Source of the DNA: Streptomyces marincola
GTDB taxonomy: Bacteria; Actinomycetota; Actinomycetes; Streptomycetales; Streptomycetaceae
Direction: 5' to 3'
Assembly (NCBI RefSeq): GCF_020410765.1
Contig: NZ_CP084541.1
Span: forward strand, 6,316,001 to 6,380,000
DNA: 64,000 nt
The position numbers and the translations under genes were made by a program. Shown here piece by piece: positions 16,278-22,633 of this stretch; within the stretch, counting starts at the first letter, position 1; the number at the start of each line of letters is the position of its first letter. The notes under the pieces were generated by a model. It made no database searches. It worked only from the letters and a program-made list of their open reading frames with translations, and was not told the DNA's origin.

Positions 16278-16811
16278 TCAGACGGTACCGGCTTCGGCCG
16301 GTGTCGGTGCCGACTTGGGCTTGGGCTTCGGTCGGGTCTCGATCGGTGAGCAGTTGGCCGGCCGGGGCGTGTGCTGAACGGGCGCGGCCACGTGGACCGC
16401 TTCCGGGTCGTCGGGGCCCCGCCACAGCTCCTCGTCGATGCCGTACCCGGCCTGGCGGATGGCGTCCGTAGTGCGGGTGAGCCAGTCCGCGGTGCAGGTC
16501 GCGTCCGTGCTGCCGGGGCGCTCCGGGTGGTGGTGCACGACCCGACCCAGGCGGCGGCACAGCCTTTCGTAGACGCGAGTGTGGAGGATGAGGGCGTGCC
16601 AGCCCTCGTCGACCGTGCGGGACGGCGCGAGCGCGGCGTGCGGCGCGTCGGCCGCGACGGCGACGAACGCGAGGGCCTGTTCGGTGATGCGTGCGGCTAC
16701 GTGCTCGTTCACGCCGCTGGTGTCCTGCACGGTGGCCGCGACGGCCGCGAACTCCTCGGGCGTCAGCAACTCGCGAGCGTTCCGTGCCACGGGTACGGTT
16801 GCGGTGCTCAT
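16278..16811 (-). CDS. Glycine-rich-domain-protein-like (GRDP-like) protein
   Basis: A 177-residue protein with the family-like DEGWH motif at 68-72, followed by ALILHTRVYERLCRRLGR and HHHP at 93-96. The histidines and acidic residues hint at a metal site, but no activity is known to me. The C-terminus is a low-complexity Pro/Lys-rich tail (PKPKPKSAPTP). It lies downstream of, and in the same direction as, the miniature endonuclease-like gene, within the small-gene island. Confidence 0.65.
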   Translation of the reverse strand: MSTATVPVARNARELLTPEEFAAVAATVQDTSGVNEHVAARITEQALAFVAVAADAPHAALAPSRTVDEGWHALILHTRVYERLCRRLGRVVHHHPERPGSTDATCTADWLTRTTDAIRQAGYGIDEELWRGPDDPEAVHVAAPVQHTPRPANCSPIETRPKPKPKSAPTPAEAGTV

Positions 16812-16845
16812 TCCGGTCGTCCTTTCGAGGGCTGGGGTGGGCGGG

Positions 16846-16887
16846 CCGCTCCGGCGCCGGGCTGTCCAGGCGTGGGCGCCGGAGCGG
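16846..16887 (-). terminator. Hairpin downstream of miniature endonuclease gene
   Basis: Perfect 13-base inverted repeat CCGCTCCGGCGCC (16846-16858) and GGCGCCGGAGCGG (16875-16887), 31 bases past the stop of the 16918-17193 gene. Confidence 0.6.
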
Positions 16888-16917
16888 GGCTCGGGGTGCG
16901 TGCAGGTGCCGGTGAGG

Positions 16918-17193
16918 TCACGTGGCGGAGACGGGCAGGTGGTCGGACAGCGCGCGCAGCAGCTCGGTGTTGTGCAAGCGGTAGTCGCGCGTTTCGCCCG
17001 CCATCGGGCTGGTGCCGGTGGCGTCCTCCACGTCGTGCAGCGCGCGCCACCCGTCGTCTTCCCAGCCCCTGAGTTCCGTGAGCCCGAAAATGTCCGGGCG
17101 CTCGGCAGTCAGGTAGCGCTGCTGCTCAGTGCGGTGCTGGTCGCCACCGCCGTCTTGGAGGTTCCAGGTGAGGAACCGGAGGGGTTCGGGCAT
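16918..17193 (-). pseudogene. Miniature endonuclease/exonuclease/phosphatase remnant
   Basis: A 91-residue frame from the ATG at 17191-17193 (AAGGAG upstream). It begins like a full EEP-family enzyme, MPEPLRFLTWNLQDGGGDQH with the first metal-site Asn, then IFGLTELRGWEDDGW with the metal-site Glu. It ends with the family's C-terminal SDHLPVSAT, which contains the catalytic Asp-His. Normal members are about 250-300 residues; the roughly 170 middle residues with the other catalytic residues are missing. The reading frame is kept across the junction near GTSPMAGETRDYRLHN. This looks like an in-frame internal deletion; nuclease activity is unlikely. Confidence 0.65.
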
Positions 17194-17207
17194 CGTTCTC
17201 CTTCGCT

Positions 17208-17232
17208 GGTGAGGTGAGGTGAGGTGAGGTGA
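17208..17232. repeat. Pentanucleotide tandem repeat (GGTGA)x5
   Basis: Five perfect tandem copies of GGTGA followed by GGTGGTGG, lying 15 bases upstream of the miniature endonuclease ATG. It is prone to slippage and could alter spacing of expression signals. Confidence 0.8.
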
Positions 17233-17241
17233 GGTGGTGGG

Positions 17242-17311
17242 CCCTGCCACCGGCGGAGATCGCCTGATCGCGCGGCGCGCCGGCCCATTGGCGCGCCTAC
17301 CGGTGGCAGGG
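17242..17311 (-). terminator. Long inverted repeat after micro-operon 2
   Basis: Perfect 12-base arms CCCTGCCACCGG (17242-17253) and CCGGTGGCAGGG (17300-17311) around a 46-base GC-rich spacer that contains two GGCGCGCC palindromes. It lies directly after the stop of the 30-residue frame. It is a possible terminator. Confidence 0.45.
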
Positions 17312-17313
17312 GG

Positions 17314-17406
17314 TCAGGGGTCCGCGGCGATGGCGCGGACGATGAGCCAGCACGCGAGGCAGCCGGCCGCGAAGTGCGCGGCCAGGACTGTGGCGGCGGC
17401 GGTCAC
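17314..17406 (-). CDS. 30-residue membrane micropeptide
   Basis: GTG 17404-17406 overlaps the TGA of the 77-residue gene (GTGA) and opens a frame reading VTAAATVLAAHFAAGC then LACWLIVRAIAADP and stop. Most of it is one hydrophobic helix with two cysteines. The same overlap coupling joins every other gene of this operon, which supports it as a real gene, but at this size chance is possible. Copy 1 has no equivalent. Confidence 0.4.
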   Translation of the reverse strand: MTAAATVLAAHFAAGCLACWLIVRAIAADP

Positions 17407-17636
17407 TCGGGCCGGCCGCGGGGGATGCGGGGGTCGTAGCGGCGGGAGACCCGCAACACGGTCGCGGGCCCCATCTCGAACGTCTCGCCCGAGACGAAGA
17501 GAAGCCGCTTACGCTTCCGCCCGGGGCCCAGCGCGGTCAAGTCCCGCACCACGAACGGCTGCCCGCCGATCACGACGATGTCCCCGACGCGCACCGAGGC
17601 GGCGTCGACCTCCTCCGCGACGAGCACGCCCTTCAC
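17403..17636 (-). CDS. Small conserved protein, paralog of 13114-13341
   Basis: A 77-residue likely beta-rich protein (VRVGDIVVIGGQPFVVRDLT, KRLLFVSGETFEMGPATVL). It shares most residues with the 75-residue product of micro-operon 1 and has the identical end RIPRGRPE. The GTG at 17634-17636 overlaps the zinc-ribbon stop. Function not recognised; a small nucleic-acid-binding barrel is one possibility. Confidence 0.72.
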   Translation of the reverse strand: MKGVLVAEEVDAASVRVGDIVVIGGQPFVVRDLTALGPGRKRKRLLFVSGETFEMGPATVLRVSRRYDPRIPRGRPE

Positions 17637-17812
17637 TGGCCGACCCCCTCGGCCCGATCGGTGTCGGGCCGGGGCGACGGGGGCGGGTCAGGTCGCGGGG
17701 GAACCTGCCCGACGCAGGCGATCGCGGGGTAGATCAGGATGTCGCAGTCGGGGCAGTGGGCGCCGTCGTCGCGGCGGTCCAGCTCCCGGGCGAGGTGGCG
17801 ACATGCGGACAC
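17633..17812 (-). CDS. Small zinc-ribbon-like protein, copy 2
   Basis: A 59-residue protein from GTG 17810-17812, reading VSACRHLARELDRRDDGAHC then PDCDILIYPAIAC. The candidate zinc ligands (Cys4, His6, Cys20, Cys23) match copy 1. The tail is Pro/Asp-rich. GTAGGAGCACG upstream again combines the preceding stop with the ribosome site, and its TGA overlaps the next GTG. Confidence 0.65.
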   Translation of the reverse strand: MSACRHLARELDRRDDGAHCPDCDILIYPAIACVGQVPPRPDPPPSPRPDTDRAEGVGQ

Positions 17813-17821
17813 GGCGTGCTC

Positions 17822-17983
17822 CTACGCGGCGAGGGCGAGGTAGAGGGCGGTGACGGCGAACGCGGCGACCGTGAGCGTCGCGAGGACCACTTCCCCAGCG
17901 TTGTCGGCAACCCATCCCACGGCGCGCGCCATGCGGCGCGGCCGGCGGCGGTGCCGCGCGCGGCCGAACGCGGGCCCGGTCAC
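17822..17983 (-). CDS. Small single-span membrane protein, copy 2
   Basis: A 53-residue protein from GTG 17981-17983, exactly the length of copy 1. It has a basic N-terminus (GRARHRRRPRRMAR) and a C-terminal hydrophobic helix (VVLATLTVAAFAVTALYLAL). The start overlaps the TGA of the 127-residue gene. Confidence 0.65.
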   Translation of the reverse strand: MTGPAFGRARHRRRPRRMARAVGWVADNAGEVVLATLTVAAFAVTALYLALAA

Positions 17984-18363
17984 CGCGCCTGCTCCAACGC
18001 GCCGAGCAGCGCGTCCGGGTCGGTCAGGCACGTGGCGTTCGGAGGGATCGCCCACCAGACTGCCGACTGGCGCGAGTCGGGCGCGTCAGCGGCCGGCACG
18101 AGAAGCACGCCCCCGCGCCCGAGCAGCTGCACGCCCAGCTGCGCGGCGTCCCACCCGGCCGTCGCCTCGGGCGGAACGAACCACGTCATGGTCCGCGCGA
18201 GCTGGTCTTCGACCACCGGCCCGGACCGGACGAGCAGCAGACCGACCGCGCGGGTACCGGCGAGGGACGAGACGCGGACGGCGTCCCACCAGCGGCCGGA
18301 CGGCAGTATCGCCCCGAACCCGGCGGACGGCAGCCACGAGGGTGCTGTCTCGGACATCGTCAT
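17980..18363 (-). CDS. Hypothetical protein, first gene of micro-operon 2
   Basis: A 127-residue soluble protein of the kind found beside small genes of Streptomyces integrative elements. It reads LPSAGFGAILPSGRWWDAVR, then LLVRSGPVVEDQLARTMTWF and VPPEATAGWD, and ends with LTDPDALLGALEQAR. I do not recognise a catalytic motif. The ATG at 18361-18363, or a second one at 18355-18357, follows GGGAGG. It heads a five-gene overlapping operon (127, 53, 59, 77 and 30 residues). A perfect GTGCAC palindrome lies 66 bases upstream, between it and the divergent 18553 gene. Confidence 0.65.
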   Translation of the reverse strand: MTMSETAPSWLPSAGFGAILPSGRWWDAVRVSSLAGTRAVGLLLVRSGPVVEDQLARTMTWFVPPEATAGWDAAQLGVQLLGRGGVLLVPAADAPDSRQSAVWWAIPPNATCLTDPDALLGALEQAR

Positions 18364-18428
18364 CGCGCCTCCCGCGCCAAGGAGTCCGTGCCCAGGACGG
18401 TAGGGAGGCGGCCCGAGACCGCGCTACT

Positions 18429-18448
18429 CCCGTGCACTTTTGTGCACG
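18429..18448. promoter_or_regulatory. GTGCAC palindromic operator 1
   Basis: Perfect palindrome CCGTGCACTTTTGTGCACGG with 8-base arms and a 4-base spacer, between the divergent micro-operon 2 and the 18553 gene. It fits GTGCA-N6-TGCAC. Confidence 0.65.
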
Positions 18449-18515
18449 GCCGTCACCTGAACTGACGCGCCAGAAGGGGCGCCCTTGACGAGCGACCGGA
18501 AGGTGATGACGCTGG

Positions 18516-18531
18516 GTGCACAACTCTGCAC
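18516..18531. promoter_or_regulatory. GTGCAC palindromic operator 2
   Basis: GTGCACAACTCTGCAC, again GTGCA-N6-TGCAC, 22 bases upstream of the 18553 ATG and thus near its promoter or ribosome site. Confidence 0.5.
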
Positions 18532-18552
18532 GGCACTCCGCAGGAGGGCACC

Positions 18553-18810
18553 ATGCGACTACTGTTCATCGGGATCGGCCCCGACACTGGCGACAAGCAG
18601 AGCCCCACCCTCTGGGTGGACCTGGAGAACCGTGAACTGGTCTTCCAGGGCTGGAAGCCCAACCCCGAACTGGAGGCCGAGTGCGCCGCCACCGAAGTAC
18701 CGGGCCACGCCCGAGGCATCCCGGAGAACGAGGCAGTGATCCGTATCCCGGCCCGCATGGCGGCCATGATCAGGGAGGCATGCGACACCGTTGAACAGCC
18801 CCACATTTGA
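18553..18810 (+). CDS. Small hypothetical protein upstream of DUF6879 gene
   Basis: An 85-residue soluble protein reading MRLLFIGIGPDTGDKQSPTL, then WVDLENRELVFQGWKP and ending in a helix (ARMAAMIREACDTVEQ). It starts at an ATG with a strong AGGAGG, and its end overlaps the proposed DUF6879 start. Small proteins of this kind commonly precede DUF6879/XRE pairs in Streptomyces. No known function. Confidence 0.7.
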   Translation: MRLLFIGIGPDTGDKQSPTLWVDLENRELVFQGWKPNPELEAECAATEVPGHARGIPENEAVIRIPARMAAMIREACDTVEQPHI

Positions 18811-19312
18811 CGAGTTGATCGCCAGGTGCACACGCACAGCTGTGCACCTGGAGATGCGGGACTCATACGCCGTCGACTACGAGGACGGCCCTTTCGCACG
18901 ATGGCGGGACGGCTTCCGCCACGACCCAGCAGACCGCGCGTCGTGGTGGCGTCCGTGACTCGACCTGATCTCGGAAACCACGGCCCGAGGAGTGGTGGTA
19001 CACCGTGCCCGCATCGTGTCCGAACCCGTCAGCGAGTACACCAAGTTCCTCTACGACGGGACGTTCACCAACGTAGCCGCCGGCGAGGAAGTGCGGTGGC
19101 TCCCCCGCCGGCAGGCGTCGACCATCGCGCTCCCGGGAAACGACTTCTGGCTGTTCGATGATGAGTGGGTCCACTGGAATCACTTCGCTGGGGATGGGGC
19201 ATCGACCGGCGAGGAAATCACCAACGACCCAGCTGCGGCGCGGCTCTGCTCCACCGCGTTCGCAGAGGTATGGGGCCGGGCCATCCCGCACCACGAGTAC
19301 AAGATCCACTAA
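18791..19312 (+). pseudogene. DUF6879-family gene with in-frame TGA
   Basis: From a TTG at 18791 (GGGAGG 12 bases before) the frame reads FDELIARCTRTAVHLEMRDS and continues to WWRP, where a TGA stands at 18956-18958. It then continues in the same frame as LDLISETTARGVVVHRARIV, then EYTKFLYDGTFTNVAAGEEV and DDEWVHWNHFAGDG, to the stop at 19312. This is a DUF6879 protein of normal length (about 173 residues) with the TGA where a Trp codon (TGG) would fit. A GTG at 18992 after GAGGAG might re-initiate a 106-residue C-terminal part. The gene sits directly before its usual XRE/DUF5753 partner. Confidence 0.75.
18822..18851. promoter_or_regulatory. GTGCAC palindrome 3 inside DUF6879 gene
   Basis: Arms CCAGGTGCA (18822-18830) and TGCACCTGG (18843-18851) with a 12-base spacer. 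It shares the GTGCAC core with the two upstream palindromes, but the spacing differs, so it may be chance or an intragenic operator. Confidence 0.4.
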
Positions 19313-19333
19313 CGGACACCGGCAGGCCAGCCC

Positions 19334-20188
19334 ATGACCATTTCCCCGTCGTCATCCGCCCAAGCGGCGCGGGAATCCGTTGCCCGAAGGCTGCGCAACT
19401 TGCGGAAGACCGCCGGGCTCTCTGTCACTGAGCTGGCCGCTGCGTGCGGATGGCACCACTCCAAAACGTCCCGGATCGAGAACGCGCGCACGGGACCCTC
19501 CTCAGCCGACATCGACGCGTGGTGCCGGGCGTGCGGCGCGCCAGAGCAGGTCGGCGACATCGTGGTGCAATCCCTCAGCGCGGAGACCGCCTACAGCGAG
19601 TGGCGGCACCAGGTGCGCAATGGCATGCGCCAGCTCCAGGACAGCTGGGTCCAGTTCTTCAGAAGCACTCGCTTGTTCCGCGTCTACTCGTCCACCCTCA
19701 TCCCCGGCCTGCTTCAGACGGAGGGATACGCAGCCGCTCTCCTCACCGCGATCGCGGATTTCCGCGAGATCCCTGTCAACGATGGAGCCGAAGCGGCGGC
19801 AGCGCGTGTAGAACGCTCGCGCGTCATCCACGAGCCCGGCCACCGCTTCGTGCTTCTCGTGGAAGAGGCTGCGCTCTACTACCAGTTGGGGGACTCGGAG
19901 GCCATGGCCGCTCAGCTCGGCCACCTGCTCGCGGCCGGGGCGCTCCCCTCTGTCTCGTTCGGAGTGATCCCAGCGGACCGGCCCCAGCGGTCACAGTGGC
20001 CGCACGAGACCTTCCACGTGTACGACGACACGCTGGTATCCGTCGAGCTGCTGTCCGCCCAGGTGAACATCACGCAGCCCAGTGAGATCGCTCTCTACAT
20101 CAAGGCGTTCGACGAGCTGCGCTCGCTGGCCGTGTACGGCGCGGACGCCCGCGCGCTGATCGTGCGGGCGATCGAAGCGCTCCGCTGA
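19334..20188 (+). CDS. XRE-family regulator with DUF5753 domain
   Basis: A 284-residue regulator. Residues about 14-70 form an XRE helix-turn-helix (VARRLRNLRKTAGLSVTELA then ACGWHHSKTSRIENART). Residues about 90-275 are a DUF5753 domain with its typical start VQFFRSTRLFRVYSSTLIPG followed by LLQTEGYA and later VEEAALYYQLGD. Members are antitoxin-like or developmental regulators, usually paired with DUF397 or DUF6879 partners, as here. The GTGCAC palindromes upstream are candidate operators for it. Confidence 0.9.
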   Translation: MTISPSSSAQAARESVARRLRNLRKTAGLSVTELAAACGWHHSKTSRIENARTGPSSADIDAWCRACGAPEQVGDIVVQSLSAETAYSEWRHQVRNGMRQLQDSWVQFFRSTRLFRVYSSTLIPGLLQTEGYAAALLTAIADFREIPVNDGAEAAAARVERSRVIHEPGHRFVLLVEEAALYYQLGDSEAMAAQLGHLLAAGALPSVSFGVIPADRPQRSQWPHETFHVYDDTLVSVELLSAQVNITQPSEIALYIKAFDELRSLAVYGADARALIVRAIEALR

Positions 20189-20215
20189 CTCCGCGCGACG
20201 CCGGCCGCTGCCACC

Positions 20216-20470
20216 ATGGACCCCATGACGACGCGCATGGTGCGCTTCACCGGCGGCCCTCTCGACGGACAGCAGTTCGAGGCGACCGAGTGGACGGACG
20301 AGCAGAGCGCGACCGGGGCACATCACATCGTTGACGGATGGGAAGCCCGGGCGGACTACGCGCCCGAGCCCGATGGCGATGTCGTCGAAGCGCTCGTCCT
20401 GCCACTTGCCGACTTCCCACCACCGCACCTGGTACGTGCAAGTGCCCTCCTTGAGGGGTCGATTCACTAG
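20216..20470 (+). CDS. Small hypothetical protein
   Basis: An 84-residue soluble protein reading MRVFTGGPLDGQQFEATEWT-like text from an ATG at 20216 (a second ATG lies at 20225). The FTGGPLDGQ motif resembles small actinobacterial and phage-like proteins of unknown function. It is acidic overall, with no signal or membrane helix. It precedes a hairpin and the tRNA-like fragment. Confidence 0.55.
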   Translation: MDPMTTRMVRFTGGPLDGQQFEATEWTDEQSATGAHHIVDGWEARADYAPEPDGDVVEALVLPLADFPPPHLVRASALLEGSIH

Positions 20471-20548
20471 GCTTGTCATGGCCGGACAAAGCGACCATCA
20501 CACAAGATCGTGTTCCCGGCGTGTTCCCAAGTCGGTGGCACGCTGAAG

Positions 20549-20580
20549 GCCCGACCGCGTTTCGGCGCAGGTCGGGCTTT
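20549..20580 (+). terminator. Rho-independent-like terminator
   Basis: GCCCGACC (20549-20556) and GGTCGGGC (20570-20577) followed by TTT. It would end transcription of the rightward small genes and lies next to the tRNA-like scar. Confidence 0.6.
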
Positions 20581-20590
20581 GATCAGCTCG

Positions 20591-20624
20591 TACCCCCAAC
20601 GGGATGCGAACCCGCGCTACCACC
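20591..20624 (-). other. tRNA 3'-end fragment, candidate att site
   Basis: On the minus strand the sequence reads a T-arm (stem GCGGG, loop TTCGCAT, stem CCCGT) followed by an acceptor-like TGGGGGTA. The D-arm and anticodon arm are absent: the bases upstream on that strand are the end of the LysR gene. A tRNA 3' half without its 5' half is what integration or loss of a tRNA-targeting element leaves behind. It marks the right edge of the small-gene island. No integrase gene is visible, so the element would be decayed or rearranged. Confidence 0.55.
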
Positions 20625-20643
20625 TGCGCGCCCGCGCGGGCTC

Positions 20644-21546
20644 TCAGGCCCACAACCGCGCTTTGAGCAGCAGGTGGCCGTGCAGGACGGCCAAGTCCGC
20701 TCTGCCCAACTCACCTTGGCGCACGGCGAGGTAGAAGGTGTTGATCGGCGGGATGTCGGGTTCGAGCAGCGGTACGACCTCGCCCTGTGCGAGTTCCTCG
20801 GCACACAGGTAGGTCGGCAGCACCGAGAGCCCGGCGGACGACTTCACCGCGGAGAGCACGCCCCGCAGGTCGGGCACGATCAGCGGGGGCACCGCGTTGG
20901 GGCGCACGCCGAAGACGGACAGCCAGTACCTGCGGATGATGGGCAGCGACTCGGAGTAGGCGAGCAGTGGGTAGGCGTCCAGAACGCCGGGCCCCTCGGC
21001 CTTGAGGCGTTCTGTCGGCAGGGTGCGGGCCAGTTCGACGGAGGCCAGCAGGGCGAACTCCTCGTCGACCAGCGGGGTCGACGCGATGCCCCGGATCCGG
21101 GGGCGGACGGTGGAGATCACGAGGTCGAGGCGGCGGTCGGCGAGGTCGCTCAGCAGGTCGTCGGCGAGCCCGAAGGCGAGCCTGAAGTGCATGCCCTCAC
21201 CGATGAGGTCGCTGATCGCGGGAATCACGCGGCTGGTCATCAGTTCCGCGGGGCCGCCCACATGCAGCGGCTGGTCGCCGGGCCGCCCGCTGCGGTAGCG
21301 GCCGACGATGCCGTTGAGGCTGTCGATGGGGCCCTGCACGTCGCGGACGAGACTCTCCGCGGCGGCGGTGGGCCGCACGCCCTTCGGCAGTCTCTCGAAC
21401 AGCGGCCGGCCCAGCTCCCGTTCGAGATTGCGCACCTGGTGGGTCACGGCCGGCTGGGACAGGCCCAGTTGCTGGGCCGCCTTGGTGAACGAGCCGAGCC
21501 GGTAGACCGTGACGAACGTGCGTAACCAGCCGAGCTGCATGGACAA
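20644..21546 (-). CDS. LysR-family transcriptional regulator
   Basis: A 300-residue LysR protein with an N-terminal winged HTH (WLRTFVTVYRLGSFTKAAQQ then LGLSQPAVTHQVRNLERELG) and a C-terminal effector-binding domain (about 90-295). The start may be the first ATG or the one two codons later (MQLGWLRTF). It is followed by, and in the same direction as, the DJ-1 gene at 21724-22416. A good guess is that it controls the adjacent DJ-1/monooxygenase genes in response to reactive electrophiles. Confidence 0.9.
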   Translation of the reverse strand: MSMQLGWLRTFVTVYRLGSFTKAAQQLGLSQPAVTHQVRNLERELGRPLFERLPKGVRPTAAAESLVRDVQGPIDSLNGIVGRYRSGRPGDQPLHVGGPAELMTSRVIPAISDLIGEGMHFRLAFGLADDLLSDLADRRLDLVISTVRPRIRGIASTPLVDEEFALLASVELARTLPTERLKAEGPGVLDAYPLLAYSESLPIIRRYWLSVFGVRPNAVPPLIVPDLRGVLSAVKSSAGLSVLPTYLCAEELAQGEVVPLLEPDIPPINTFYLAVRQGELGRADLAVLHGHLLLKARLWA

Positions 21547-21723
21547 ACGCCCCGCCCCCCATGTCGGCGTCCCTGCCGCGCACCGCCCCCGCGCCGCACC
21601 GGCCGGTGTCCGCGGTGGACCACGGCCGGACTCCCGGGACCGGCGCGGACCTGGTCCGATGGCCCCGGGAGTGGGTGGTCCAAGGTCCAGAATACGGACC
21701 GCGGAGCCGGGAGGGCGGGAAAA

Positions 21724-22416
21724 TCAGGCGGCGCCGGTGCGGGCCGCCGCGAGTTCCGCCACGGCGAGTTCGGCCACCTGCGCGGCCGACGCCGGGTTCT
21801 GGCCCGTCACCAGGCGCTGGTCGGCGACCGCGTGGGGTGCGAAGTTGGGCGCCTTGGTGTGCTTGGCGCCGCGCTCGACCAGGGCGGTCTCCAGCAGGAA
21901 GGGCACGACCGAGGTCAGCCCGACGGCTTCCTCCTCGTCGTCCGTGAACGACGCGACCTGCTTGCCCGCCACCAGGTAAGAACCGTTCGTGAGCTTGACG
22001 TTGACCAGGGCCGCCGGGCCGTGGCAGACCGCGGCGACGACGCCGCCCCGCTCGTACACCCCCGCCGCGAGCCCGGCCAGCTCGGCCGACTCGGGGAAGT
22101 CCCACATCGTGCCGTGGCCGCCGGCGAAGTAGATGACGTCGTAGTCCGCGGGGTCGAGCTGCGCCGGGGTCGGCGTGGCGGCCAGGGCCCGGCGCGTCCC
22201 GGGGTCGGCCAGGAACTCGGCCACGACCGCGTCCTCCGGGTCGATGCCGTCCTGCGGCGGGGCGCCGCCGCTGACCGAGACGTAGGCGATCTCGAAACCG
22301 GCCCTGCGGAACACGTCCGCGGGGTGCGCGACCTCGGGCACGTAGAACCCGGTCCTGCGGCCGGTGTCGCCGAGGTCGCCGTGGCTGGTGAGCGCGAAGA
22401 GAACCTTTTTGGGCAT
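21724..22416 (-). CDS. DJ-1/PfpI (Hsp31-like) protein 1
   Basis: A 230-residue class I glutamine-amidotransferase-like protein. The nucleophile elbow AAVCHGPAAL gives the Cys-His pair. KKVLFALTSHGDLG at the start and TGFYVPEVAHP resemble the Hsp31/glyoxalase III group, which detoxifies methylglyoxal or acts as a chaperone. The ATG at 22414-22416 follows GGAGAAGG. It is divergent from DJ-1 protein 2 across a palindrome-rich region. Confidence 0.88.
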   Translation of the reverse strand: MPKKVLFALTSHGDLGDTGRRTGFYVPEVAHPADVFRRAGFEIAYVSVSGGAPPQDGIDPEDAVVAEFLADPGTRRALAATPTPAQLDPADYDVIYFAGGHGTMWDFPESAELAGLAAGVYERGGVVAAVCHGPAALVNVKLTNGSYLVAGKQVASFTDDEEEAVGLTSVVPFLLETALVERGAKHTKAPNFAPHAVADQRLVTGQNPASAAQVAELAVAELAAARTGAA

Positions 22417-22543
22417 GATGCCTTCTCCAGATAACGATGGCGCGGGGATGAAAGGGATCACCGGGCCTGTCCCGGGGCCGCCCGGGTGGGGTGATGACCA
22501 GCGTCGAATGTAGGCGCGGGTCGCGGGGTGTTTCAAATAGCGA

Positions 22544-22573
22544 TTCGCATGCGAAGCATAAAAACCTTTATGC
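22544..22573. promoter_or_regulatory. Palindromes between divergent DJ-1 genes
   Basis: A perfect 12-base palindrome TTCGCATGCGAA (22544-22555) directly followed by GCATAAA-AACC-TTTATGC (22556-22573). It is placed between divergent promoters and suited to an operator, for instance of the nearby LysR regulator. Confidence 0.55.
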
Positions 22574-22633
22574 GGTAGGGTTTTATGTCTCCCTTACTCG
22601 CTGCGTTCCGCAGCCGGCGAAAGCGAGAGGCCG

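Noticed and set aside
20591..20690. A complete tRNA gene
   Set aside because: Only the T-arm and acceptor end can be folded; the upstream bases on that strand are the LysR coding end and no D or anticodon arm fits.
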